NCBI RefSeq assembly: GCF_016863095.1
Contig: NZ_BOOF01000060.1
Span: 1 to 55,613, forward strand
Direction of reading: 5' to 3'
Length of the DNA stretch: 55,613 nucleotides
DNA from: Microbispora siamensis
GTDB taxonomy: Bacteria; Actinomycetota; Actinomycetes; Streptosporangiales; Streptosporangiaceae
Part shown: in pieces, positions 35,311-43,500 of the stretch
Layout: every line of letters begins with the position of its first letter
How positions within the stretch are numbered: the first letter of the stretch is position 1
Notes under the pieces: model-generated
Told to the model about the DNA's origin: nothing
Seen by the model: only the letters and a program-made list of their open reading frames with translations
The model's database searches: none
Made by a program: the position numbers and the translations under genes

Positions 35311-35364
35311 GGAATCGGTACCCTCGATAAGGTCCGATTCTGTAGGAGAATTGAGGACCAATTC
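35311..35364. promoter_or_regulatory. MocR-type element, copy 2, upstream of the FAD oxidase
   Basis: GGAATCGGTAC (35311-35321), TAAGGTCCG (35328-35336), TTCTGT and GACCAATTC (35356-35364) match copy 1 at 32430-32484. The similarity continues into what is the coding start of MocR there: the plus strand here reads LRTNS....LLE, against SRTNS....DLL in MocR. Confidence 0.65.
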
Positions 35365-35653
35365 GGAGTGCGGTCAGCTCCTCGAACGCAGGCAGCGGAC
35401 GAAGGACGCCAGCCCCCACCGACGTACTCGCCAACCTCTTCTATCGGCGTGGAGATGACTTCGCAGCGGCACCACCGATGCGCTCGGCGTCGCTGCGACC
35501 GCCCTTCCTTGTCGAAGCCCGCCTGCGGATCCCTACAATCAAGATCGAGTTACATCGTTGATTGGACAGACCCCGTTCTGGTACTCCAAGGGCCGCCTGC
35601 CGCGAGATGTACGCCGGGATCGGATAGACGCTGATTGCCCTGGCCGGGATCGC
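35365..35653. other. Gene-free stretch with an inverted repeat
   Basis: No coding frame stands out. CAATCAAGAT (35536-35545) and ATCGTTGATTG (35554-35564) form a dyad with one unpaired base. It could be an operator, or a terminator for the YCII operon read on the minus strand. The left end may be a trace of a lost mocR copy. Confidence 0.35.
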
Positions 35654-35992
35654 TTATACGGGGAGGGCGTCTCCGGGGAAGCCGTGGCACGGGTGAACCT
35701 CGCAGCGCATCATTGCGGTTCGGACGCAGGGGTCCCCGGCCATGATCTCCGCGGCTTCTTCGGCCGGTACGGTCATGATCGCGATGCCGGCCACGGTGTC
35801 GGAGGCGACCGGGCACAGGATCGCGATCACCCCCTCAGCGCGCAGCGATACCATGCGTCGCTGGTGTTCGAGTTCGATTGCGTCCGCGCCGTCCATGGTC
35901 CGTTCCGGCCCCCACTGAAGGAGCGCCAGGCTGTAGGGCTTCGCGGTCGCGGCCAGAGCCCGAATCTGTTCGTCGGTCACGGTCGTGCTCAT
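35654..35992 (-). CDS. YCII-related domain protein
   Basis: A 112-residue protein with the ferredoxin-like YCII fold: LALLQWGPERT in the first strand, HQRRMVSLRAEGVI in the first helix, VAGIAIMTVPAEEAAEIM, and the end GDPCVRTAMMRCEVHPCHG. Members act in small-molecule turnover (for example dehalogenase or muconolactone-like steps) or as stand-alone units of unknown role. AAGGAG lies 5 nt before ATG 35992. It follows the VOC gene after 9 nt, so the two form one operon, probably under the HxlR regulator. Confidence 0.85.
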   Translation of the reverse strand: MSTTVTDEQIRALAATAKPYSLALLQWGPERTMDGADAIELEHQRRMVSLRAEGVIAILCPVASDTVAGIAIMTVPAEEAAEIMAGDPCVRTAMMRCEVHPCHGFPGDALPV

Positions 35993-36001
35993 GATGTCTC
36001 C

Positions 36002-36445
36002 TTACTTCTCGATGCGCTCGGCCAGCGAGACGATGATTCCTTCGGGCCCGCGGACGTAGGCCATCCGCCACACGCCTTCGTATTCGCCGATGCCTCCCAC
36101 CAGGCCGTAGCCGTCGGCTGCGGCGTGGTCGACTGCGGCTTGGAGGTCGTGCACCTCGAAGGCGACGTTGCGCAGGCCCAGCTCGTTGGCCGGCGCGGCA
36201 GGCGAACCCGGGAGGTGGTCCGGCCGCGTGAAGCTCGAGAGCTCCAGCGTCGTACCTCCGCTGGGCGCTCGCAGCATGACGATCTCGGTGCGGGCGCCGG
36301 TCATGCCGATCACCGTGTCCAGGAACTCGCCTTCGACGGCCATCTTCCGATCGGCCTCCAGACCGAGGCTGACGAAGAACGCCGTCACGGCATCGAGGTC
36401 GGCGACGGTGATGCCGACGTGGTCGAAGCGCCTTATGAATGTCAT
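36002..36445 (-). CDS. VOC-family (glyoxalase/dioxygenase superfamily) protein
   Basis: A 147-residue protein with two beta-alpha-beta-beta-beta units: FDHVGITVADLDAVTAFFVSLGLE and LGLRNVAFEVHDLQAAVDHAA. Usual metal ligands are H9 (FDHVG), the Glu of TTLELSSF and the Glu of EGIIVSLAE. The fourth position, generally His in (R)HIAF, is Asn in LRNVAF, so metal binding may be altered. It may isomerise or cleave an aldehyde- or quinone-derived compound. It is first in the operon with the YCII gene and divergent from HxlR. Confidence 0.88.
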   Translation of the reverse strand: MTFIRRFDHVGITVADLDAVTAFFVSLGLEADRKMAVEGEFLDTVIGMTGARTEIVMLRAPSGGTTLELSSFTRPDHLPGSPAAPANELGLRNVAFEVHDLQAAVDHAAADGYGLVGGIGEYEGVWRMAYVRGPEGIIVSLAERIEK

Positions 36446-36496
36446 CGGATCCCTTTCGAGGTTTCTTTAAGAGACGCTGAGAAAGGTAGCAGCCGA

Positions 36497-36527
36497 GGTT
36501 CCCTCAGGGAACCCCACTTGCTAGATT
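36497..36527 (+). promoter_or_regulatory. HxlR operator palindrome and promoter
   Basis: GGTTCCC-tca-GGGAACC (36497-36513) is a perfect 7-bp dyad between the divergent VOC and HxlR genes. TAGATT (36522-36527) is a good -10, whose start point would fall on the ATG at 36534. The HxlR mRNA may thus be leaderless; there is no ribosome site. Confidence 0.65.
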
Positions 36528-36533
36528 GCTGCC

Positions 36534-36983
36534 ATGCAGCGAACGCGGTTCGGGGAGATGGCGTGTTCCATCGCGCGTACCTTGGACGTGATCGGCGAGC
36601 CCTGGTCGCCGCTGATCCTGCGCGACGTGTGGGCCGGGGTGTGCCGCTTCGACCACATCCAGGCCGACCTGGGGATCTCCCGCAAGGTGCTCGCCGAGCG
36701 GCTCAACCACCTGGTCGAACAGGGTGTGCTCGAGCGGCTGCCCTACGATGCCCGCCCCCGGTACGAGTACCACCTCACCGCCAAGGGGGCCGATCTCGTC
36801 GAGATGCTCATGGTGATGGCCCGGTGGGGTGACCGCTGGCTCGCCGGCGAGGCCGGGCCTCCCGTCCTGTACCGTCACCATGCCTGCGGGCAGATCGGCC
36901 ACGTCGACCCACGCTGCAGTCACTGCGGAGAGCCGATGCACGCCGACGACGTCGACCTCCTCCCAGGCCCGGGTTCGGCCTGA
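36534..36983 (+). CDS. HxlR-family transcriptional regulator
   Basis: A 149-residue MarR/DUF24-type winged-helix protein: CSIARTLDVIGEPWSPLILRD, GISRKVLAERLNHLVEQGVL (recognition helix), then the wing YEYHLTAKGADL. The N-terminal cysteine C11 is at the redox-sensing position of the family. A C-terminal Cys cluster (HACGQIGHVDPRCSHCG) could bind zinc. It probably senses quinones or aldehydes and controls the divergent VOC-YCII operon through the GGTTCCC palindrome. Confidence 0.9.
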   Translation: MQRTRFGEMACSIARTLDVIGEPWSPLILRDVWAGVCRFDHIQADLGISRKVLAERLNHLVEQGVLERLPYDARPRYEYHLTAKGADLVEMLMVMARWGDRWLAGEAGPPVLYRHHACGQIGHVDPRCSHCGEPMHADDVDLLPGPGSA

Positions 36984-37249
36984 TGACCCAAAGGTCGTGA
37001 CGCCGGCTTCCACTCGTGATCTTCGATCGGGGCGTTCACGCACGAGGAGAAGCAGGTCGACGGCGCGCCGAGCACGGTTGCCCGTCGTGTTCGCTTGCGG
37101 GATCCAGGTCAAACCCCGCCGCACCGATCACAAGATCGGCAGGCCACCATCGTGACGATCTACGCCGTCACCGGCCTCCCGGCCGGGGCCTGATCGCGAC
37201 CAGACCCCAGCTGCAGCTCGAACACGCAGGATTCGAGAATCCTTACCGT
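36984..37249. other. Gene-free stretch before the Wadjet operon
   Basis: Six frames show only short, unbiased open stretches here. I see no promoter, repeat or RNA gene that I can defend. Confidence 0.4.
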
Positions 37250-37447
37250 TCAATCCGAGGGCAGCTTGCCGGGGTACTCATCCGCCATCGCATCCAGCGA
37301 GCCCAGACCAGCAGCGATGTCTGCGCTGACGGCCGCGTCCACGGCGTCCGTGGCCGGCATCGCATTGGCGATGACCTGCCCGCCCTCGGTCAGGCATTCG
37401 ACGTGCTGCGCCTCCCACCCGCGCAGGCGCGACTTTGATTTGGCGAG
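37250..37447 (-). pseudogene. C-terminal fragment of an unrecognised gene
   Basis: The frame has normal codon bias and reads SKSRLRGWEAQHVECLTEGG, VIANAMPATDAVDAAVSADI, AAGLGSLDAMADEY, then a stop at 37250. There is no start codon with a ribosome site at its upstream end, and the frame upstream (across the hairpin and jetA) is a shadow. It looks like the tail of a gene cut when the jet operon or its flank was inserted. Family unknown. Confidence 0.35.
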
Positions 37448-37518
37448 CTGAGGCCGCCGGTCCCCTGCCTCGCGCAGGTCGCAACTGTCGGTGCCCTCCA
37501 ATACGGTCTTCTCGGCAC

Positions 37519-37554
37519 GCGGAGTCCCGCCCCTGGCGGTGGGCGGGACTCCGC
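37519..37554. terminator. Perfect hairpin just upstream of jetA
   Basis: GCGGAGTCCCGCCC and GGGCGGGACTCCGC form a 14-bp perfect stem with an 8-nt loop, ending 34 nt before the jetA start. It could block read-through into the operon or form a structured leader. Confidence 0.7.
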
Positions 37555-37588
37555 GATCGGGGGCGTGCGACACGGATTGGGGGACCGG

Positions 37589-39136
37589 ATGGCGGACCGC
37601 AGGGCGCTGGACCTCGACTCGCTGGCGATCAGCGATCGGTTCAGGCTGTTCAACTTCACCACCGGGCGCGAAGACCCTGTGGCCTTTCTCTGGGTCCTGC
37701 GGGCGATGGACCGGCTGCGTGAGGTGCACCGGGTCCAGGTGGACGCCGGGGAGGTGCAGGCGGCCCTGAACGAACTCGCCCGGCTCCACGACGAGGTCCC
37801 GACGTTCGACGGCAAGCTGCGCGACCGGCTGGACGCCCTGTACGAGGACGGGGTGGTGCACCGGTTCGACGACGCGTCCCGGGCCGGCAACCTGGTCCGC
37901 TACCGCAACAGGCAGTCGGTCTACCAGTTCAGCGAGCTCGGTTACTGGGCGTACACCTCGGTCGAGGGACTGCTCGCGGCCCGCATCCAGGACGCGAACC
38001 TGTCGCGGCTGGTCTTCTCCGACATCCTGGAGGACCTCAAGGCGCTCGCGGCGGCCAACCGCGCGGGGGAGGCGGAGCAGGTCTACCGGCGGCTGTCCCG
38101 GCTGGACTCGGTGATGGAGGACATGGGGCGCCGATCCGCGCACTTCCACGTGACGCTCGGCGAGATCATCCGGTCCACCGACGCCTCTCCCGAGACGTTC
38201 CTGCGCTACAAGAACGCCCTGCTGACGCACATGTCCGAGTTCATGGCGGAGCTCGACCGCTATCTGCCCCGCCTGGCCACGGCCGTACGGGACGTGGAGG
38301 CGAGCGGCCTGGCCTCCCTGCTCGACCGCGCGGCGGCCGCGGACGAGCGGCCCTTCATGGATCGGGACGAGCGGCTGGAGGACTGGCGCCGCCGCTGGTC
38401 CGTCCTGCGGGCGTGGTTCGCCCCCCAGGGCTCGCAGGAATCCCGCGCCGGTGAGCTGCGCAACGCCACGCGCATCGCGGTGTCGGGCGTGATCGCGTTG
38501 CTGCGGCAGATCTCGGAGGCGCAGCGCGGCGGCGTCAACCGGGCCACCCAGCTGCGGCATCTGGCCGAGTGGGTCTGGAACGCGCCGGACGAGGGCGCCG
38601 CCCACGCGCTGATGGGCGCGGCGTTCAACCTGCGGACCGCGCGGCACCTGGGCGCGGCCCACGAGGACACCGAACAGATCTCGCCCAGGGCGACCTGGTG
38701 GGACGCGCCGGGGGTGGAGGTGTCGGTCACGCTCTTCCGCAGCGGTAAGGCGCCCACCCCGGGCGTGCCGACGCCGGTGCGCGGCAACTCCGGTGCGCGG
38801 GCGGCGCTGCGCCGCGAGCAGGCCGCGGAACGCGCGGCCGAGCGCGAGGCCGCCGGCCACCTGACGGAGCTGGGCGCGCACGGGCGGGTGCTCGACGAGT
38901 CGGAGACCCGGATCCTGCTGAAACTGATGACGCGGGCGCTGGAGGGACGCACGGTCGTCGCCGGCCGCCTGAAGAGAGGCTCCGGCGCCGACGACGCCGT
39001 GATGATCCGGCTCGTGCCGTGCGACACCGGAAGCGCCGTGCGCACCGCGCAGGGACTGCTCCATCTGCCCGGGTTCCGGGTCGAGCTCGCCGGGCGGACG
39101 CAGGGGACAGGTTCGAATACAGGGGGTGCCAGGTGA
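37589..39136 (+). CDS. jetA: Wadjet type I subunit JetA (TIGR02677/DUF2397)
   Basis: A 515-residue protein. In Wadjet, JetA is the kleisin-like subunit that closes the JetC SMC ring and binds JetB, in a MukF-like arrangement. The N-terminal winged-helix-like part (RFRLFNFTTGREDPVAFLW, VHRFDDASRAGNLVRYRNR) is followed by a long helical middle and a C-terminal region with RILLKLMTRALEG. Length and gene order (A-B-C-D) match type I systems. ATG 37589 follows GGGGGA; an upstream in-frame GTG (37565) is possible. The stop overlaps the jetB start by 4 nt. Confidence 0.9.
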   Translation: MADRRALDLDSLAISDRFRLFNFTTGREDPVAFLWVLRAMDRLREVHRVQVDAGEVQAALNELARLHDEVPTFDGKLRDRLDALYEDGVVHRFDDASRAGNLVRYRNRQSVYQFSELGYWAYTSVEGLLAARIQDANLSRLVFSDILEDLKALAAANRAGEAEQVYRRLSRLDSVMEDMGRRSAHFHVTLGEIIRSTDASPETFLRYKNALLTHMSEFMAELDRYLPRLATAVRDVEASGLASLLDRAAAADERPFMDRDERLEDWRRRWSVLRAWFAPQGSQESRAGELRNATRIAVSGVIALLRQISEAQRGGVNRATQLRHLAEWVWNAPDEGAAHALMGAAFNLRTARHLGAAHEDTEQISPRATWWDAPGVEVSVTLFRSGKAPTPGVPTPVRGNSGARAALRREQAAERAAEREAAGHLTELGAHGRVLDESETRILLKLMTRALEGRTVVAGRLKRGSGADDAVMIRLVPCDTGSAVRTAQGLLHLPGFRVELAGRTQGTGSNTGGAR

Positions 39137-40584
39137 CGAGTTCTCGCGCCCGGGCCGCCGTCGGCGTCCCCGCCGCCGACCTCGGCTCCTACCAGCAGGC
39201 GGTCCGCCGCGTGCTGACCTGCGACCTGATCACCAAGGAGCGGCCGCGGCCCGGCGTGCTCGACCAGGTGCTGCGCTGGGCCGACGAGATGGCGCGCGAC
39301 TTCCGGGAGCTGCTCGGCTACACGTTGATCGCCACGACCCACCACGTACGGCTGGTCCGCCGCCTCGACGTCCTGGACGACACGCAGCGATCGATCTTCT
39401 CCCGCAAGGGCAAGCCGTTCGACCGCCGCAGGATGGCCTACCTGTGCCTGGTCCTCGGGTCGTTCCAGCGCTCCCGCATCGAGATCAGCCTGGCGGACCT
39501 GGTGCGGATCTTCACGCCGCTTGCCAACTCCATCGACGGCCTCGGCTTCGACCCCGCGATCGGTTCGCACAAGGCCGCCATCGTCGACGTGCTGGGCTGG
39601 CTGGTCGACCGCGGCGCGCTCCGGCTGTCCGACGGCAGCCTGGAGTGGTGGGCGCGCGACTCCGAGCGCGGCGACGCGTTGTACGACATCGACCACGACA
39701 TCTGCGCGGTGCTGTTCAAACCGGCCAGGCCCGTCCAGCACCTCACCAGCGCGGCCGGCCTGGTGCACGAGCCGCCGCACTCGAACCCGGCACGCAGGGC
39801 GCGGCGGCTGCTCGTCGAGTTCCCCGTGGTGTACTACGCGGACGTCGAGCCCGAGGTGGCCGACGCGCTGCGCGCCCCGGGTCTCGCCGAGGACCTCGTC
39901 CGGTTCACCGGCCTGGTTCTGGAACGGCGCGCGGAGGGCGTCATGCTCGCCGACCCGGGCGGCGTCTTCACCGACCGGCCGTTCCCGGGCAGGGGAAACG
40001 CGGTGAGCCGGGCGGCCGGGCTCCTGCTGGCGAAGATCGCCGACCTGCTTGAGGACCCCGAGCACGTGCCGGAGCCGCTGCCCGTGCCCGCGCTCGCCGA
40101 CGACCAGGCCGACCTCGTCGCACGGATGGACACGGGGCTGCCCCGCGACGGCATCGTCGCCGAGCTCGCCTGGTCTCCGCCCGAGGCCGGTCCGTCCCCC
40201 GACGATCGGCCCGCGCCCGCCGAGGCGCCGTTCGTGGAGCGCACCCGCCTCGAGACGATGACGACCGAGTTGTACGACGAGTTCGGGGCGGCCTCGTTCA
40301 CCACCACCTGGCAGCAGGACCCCCGGGGGCTGCTCGACGCCGTCATCGGCTTCCTCGCGGACCTGATGCTGCTCAGGCCGGTGCCCGGCGGCGTGCTCGT
40401 CCTGCCCGCCGCGCTGCGCTACCGCAACATCCGGGCCGCTCTGCCCACCCGGACCTCGGGCGGCCAGCTGTCGCTGGTGGCGCTGCCGGAGCCGGCCACG
40501 CCGAAGGATCCGCCACCCCAGGATCCGGCACCCCAGGATCCGCGCATGCAGGAGGTTTCGTCCACGCAGGAGGAGGAGCGATGA
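39133..40584 (+). CDS. jetB: Wadjet type I subunit JetB (TIGR02678/DUF2398)
   Basis: A 483-residue protein, the MukE-like partner of JetA in the Wadjet clamp. Recognisable stretches are YQQAVRRVLTCDLITKERP, IFSRKGKPFDRRRMAYLCL, LTSAAGLVHEPPHSNPARRA and a helical C-terminus (TELYDEFGAASFTTTWQQDP). The start is GTG 39133, giving a GTGA overlap with the jetA stop; the stop overlaps the jetC ATG in the same way. Near the end is a low-complexity Pro/Gln/Asp stretch (three DPxPQDP-like units) that probably forms a flexible tail. Confidence 0.9.
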   Translation: MTSSRARAAVGVPAADLGSYQQAVRRVLTCDLITKERPRPGVLDQVLRWADEMARDFRELLGYTLIATTHHVRLVRRLDVLDDTQRSIFSRKGKPFDRRRMAYLCLVLGSFQRSRIEISLADLVRIFTPLANSIDGLGFDPAIGSHKAAIVDVLGWLVDRGALRLSDGSLEWWARDSERGDALYDIDHDICAVLFKPARPVQHLTSAAGLVHEPPHSNPARRARRLLVEFPVVYYADVEPEVADALRAPGLAEDLVRFTGLVLERRAEGVMLADPGGVFTDRPFPGRGNAVSRAAGLLLAKIADLLEDPEHVPEPLPVPALADDQADLVARMDTGLPRDGIVAELAWSPPEAGPSPDDRPAPAEAPFVERTRLETMTTELYDEFGAASFTTTWQQDPRGLLDAVIGFLADLMLLRPVPGGVLVLPAALRYRNIRAALPTRTSGGQLSLVALPEPATPKDPPPQDPAPQDPRMQEVSSTQEEER

Positions 40585-43500
40585 CACCGCCGCCCGACCG
40601 GTTCCAGCCCACCAGAGCCGGTGTGATCAACGTCTGGGACTACGTGGACGAGGAGTTCGCCTTCGCCGACGGGCGCCTGGTCCTGCGCGGGCACAACGGC
40701 TCGGGCAAGACCAAGGCGCTGGAGGTGCTCTTCCCGTTCATCCTCGACGGCGTTGCGGACGCCCGGCGGCTCGACCCGTTCAGCGGCGAGAACCGCACGA
40801 TGAAGTCCAACCTGCTCTATCGGGGGCAGGAGGCCGAGTACGGCTACGTGTGGATGGAGTTCGCCCGGCGGGAGATCGGGGCGGAGCCCGCCGAGACCGA
40901 CGAGACCGTCACCCTCATCATCGGCATCCGCGCGCACCGGCACAGGGACGGGGTGCGGACCTCGTTCTTCGTCACCGACAAGCGCCTCGGCGTCGACTTC
41001 GGGCTGCTGGCGCCCGACTCCCGGCCGCTCACCGAGCGGCAGCTCAAGGCCGTCCTCGGGCCGGACGCCCACAGCGAGACCGCCACGCAGTACCGGGACG
41101 CGGTGGACGCCCGGCTGTTCGGGCTGGGCAGGGAGCGCTACACCCAGCTCCTCGACCTGCTGCTGGCGCTGCGCCGCCCTCTGCTGGCCAAGGACCTCGA
41201 CCCCGACAAGGTCTCGGCCACGCTCACCTCGGGTCTGAGCCCCATCGACGAGGAGCTCGTCGACCAGGCGGCCCGCGACTTCGAGAACCTGGCGGCGGTC
41301 CAGAAGCAGTTCGACGACTTCGCCGTCGCCGACGCGGCCGTACGGGCGTTCCTCACCGACTACGTCGCGTACCTCCGCACCCACGCGAAGGCCCGGCTCG
41401 CCCGCATCCAGACGGAGATGGACGGCGCGGTGGAGCACGCCCGCACGCTCGTGCGCGCCGAGGAGGCGCGGAAGAGGGCCGCGGCCGCGCGGGAGGCCGC
41501 CTCGGAGGCGGCCACCGCCGCCGAGGCCGAGCGGGAAGGGCTGGAGCGCCGCCTCACCGCGTTGCGCGCGGACGACGCCTACCGTGCGCGGAGCGAGCTG
41601 GACCTGCGCCGCCGTCAGATCGCCAAGACCGGCGAGGAGATCGAACGGGAGCGCGCCCGGCTGGCGGACGGCGCCGAGCACCTGACCGCCCTGGAAGGCG
41701 AGGCGGGCGAACTCGCGGAGCGGCTGGAGGGCGCACGCGCGGCGATCGTCCGTCACGCCACCGACCTCGCCGACGCGGCGGAACGGGCCGGCGTCTCCCA
41801 CGACGGAGACGGCCCGGCCGACACCGGGGAGGACCTGCTCACGACGGCGAGGGCACGTGCCACCGCCCGCCGGGACGACGTCGCGAAGGTCCGCGACGAG
41901 ATCGCCAGAGTGGCCGGGGCGGAGCGGGACCGCCTGCGCGCGGAGACCGACCTGGACAAGGCGGACAAGGACGTAGAGGAACGGGAATCGCGGTGCGAGG
42001 CCGCCGACGCCGCGCTGGCGACGGCACGCCGCCTCGCGCGGGAGGTGCTCGACGCCTGGGCCGCCCGCTGGGCCCGCTCGTCGGAGCCTTCAGGAGATGT
42101 GCCGCCAGGAGACGTGGATGGCGGGGGCCCGGAGGACGACGAGGCGGTGGCCGGGCCCGCCGACGTGGAGGCGCTGGCGGAGGCCCTCGCCCACGCCGGC
42201 GACGCCGGGGCGCCGTCCCTGGCCGAGGTCTACAGCGTGCGGACCGAGGAACGGCGGACGGAGGCGGCCAGGTCCGCCGAGCGCCTGTCCGCCCGGGTGC
42301 GCGACCTCGCCGCCGGCCTCGTCCGCCTGCGCCGCGAGCGGGAGGAGATCGCGGCGGAACGCGACGAGGCGCCGCCGCACGACGACCGCCGGACCGCGGA
42401 CCGCGACGGACGCCCGGGGGCGCCCCTGTGGCGGCTCGTCCGGTTCGCCGACGACCTCGACGAGAAGGAGGCGGCCGGCCTCGAAGGCGCTCTGTACGGT
42501 GCGGGACTGCTGACCGCCTGGGTGCACCCGGAGGCACGGCACACCCGCGACGCCGTCGAGGTCCTGGAATCCGACGGTTACCTGCTCCCGCTCCCCGAGG
42601 AGAGCCGCCCGACCGGCCGTACGCTCGCCGACGTCCTCGTGCCGGAGGAGCAGGACCTGGTGCCGGCGGCGGTCGTCGCGGACGTGCTGCGGTCGGTCGC
42701 GGTCTCCGACACGATCACGCCCTGCCGGGATCAGCAGGGCGGACCGGCGCCGACGGTGACCGGCCGGGCCCAGTTCGCCCTCGGGCTTCTCCTCGGCGCC
42801 CGGCCCAAGCCGTCGCCCGAGTACATCGGCGCCACGAACCGGGCCAACCGCCGCGCGGCCAGGCTCGCCGAGTATGACGAGATGATCGGCGAGACGAGCC
42901 GGGCGCACGAGGACGCCGAGCGCGACCTGGCGCGCGCGAACCGCCGCCTGGAGGACTTCGCCCGGGCCCGGCGGGAGCTCCCGCCCGCCACGGCGGTCGT
43001 CGAAGCCGTCACCCGCGTGTCGCAGGAGTCCGCGCTGCTGGCCCAGGCGCGGTCGGCGCTCGCGGATCGCCGCCGCGACCTCGACGCCGCGGTGGCCCAG
43101 GTCGACGCGGCGCGCCGGCGGCTGCGGCAGGTCGCGGCGGAAAGGAGCATGCCCGTCGCCGAACAGGAGGTCGACGCGGTCGCGCGGGCCGTCGACGACT
43201 TCCTCACGACGGCGCAGCGGCTGCACGACGGCCGCGAGCGGGCCGCGTCCGAGGAGCGGGACCTCGCGTCCCGCCAGGCCGCGATCGCCCGGCAGCGCGA
43301 GCGGCACGACGCGGACTCCCGCGCTCTGGAGGACAAGGAGCGGGAGCACCGGGCCGACGCCGAGGAGCTCAGGGCGGGCGAGGAGGCACTCGACGCGCCG
43401 CTGCGCGAGGTGCTCGCCCAGATCGATGAGGCCGAGCGCCGCCTCGCCGAGGTCCGCGGGCGGTGCGAGGAGCACGCCGCCACGGCGGCACGGGAGAACG

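Noticed and set aside
37250..39064. A long minus-strand frame continuing through jetA
   Set aside because: Only its last 65 or so codons, outside jetA, have coding character (listed as a fragment); the remainder is a jetA shadow.
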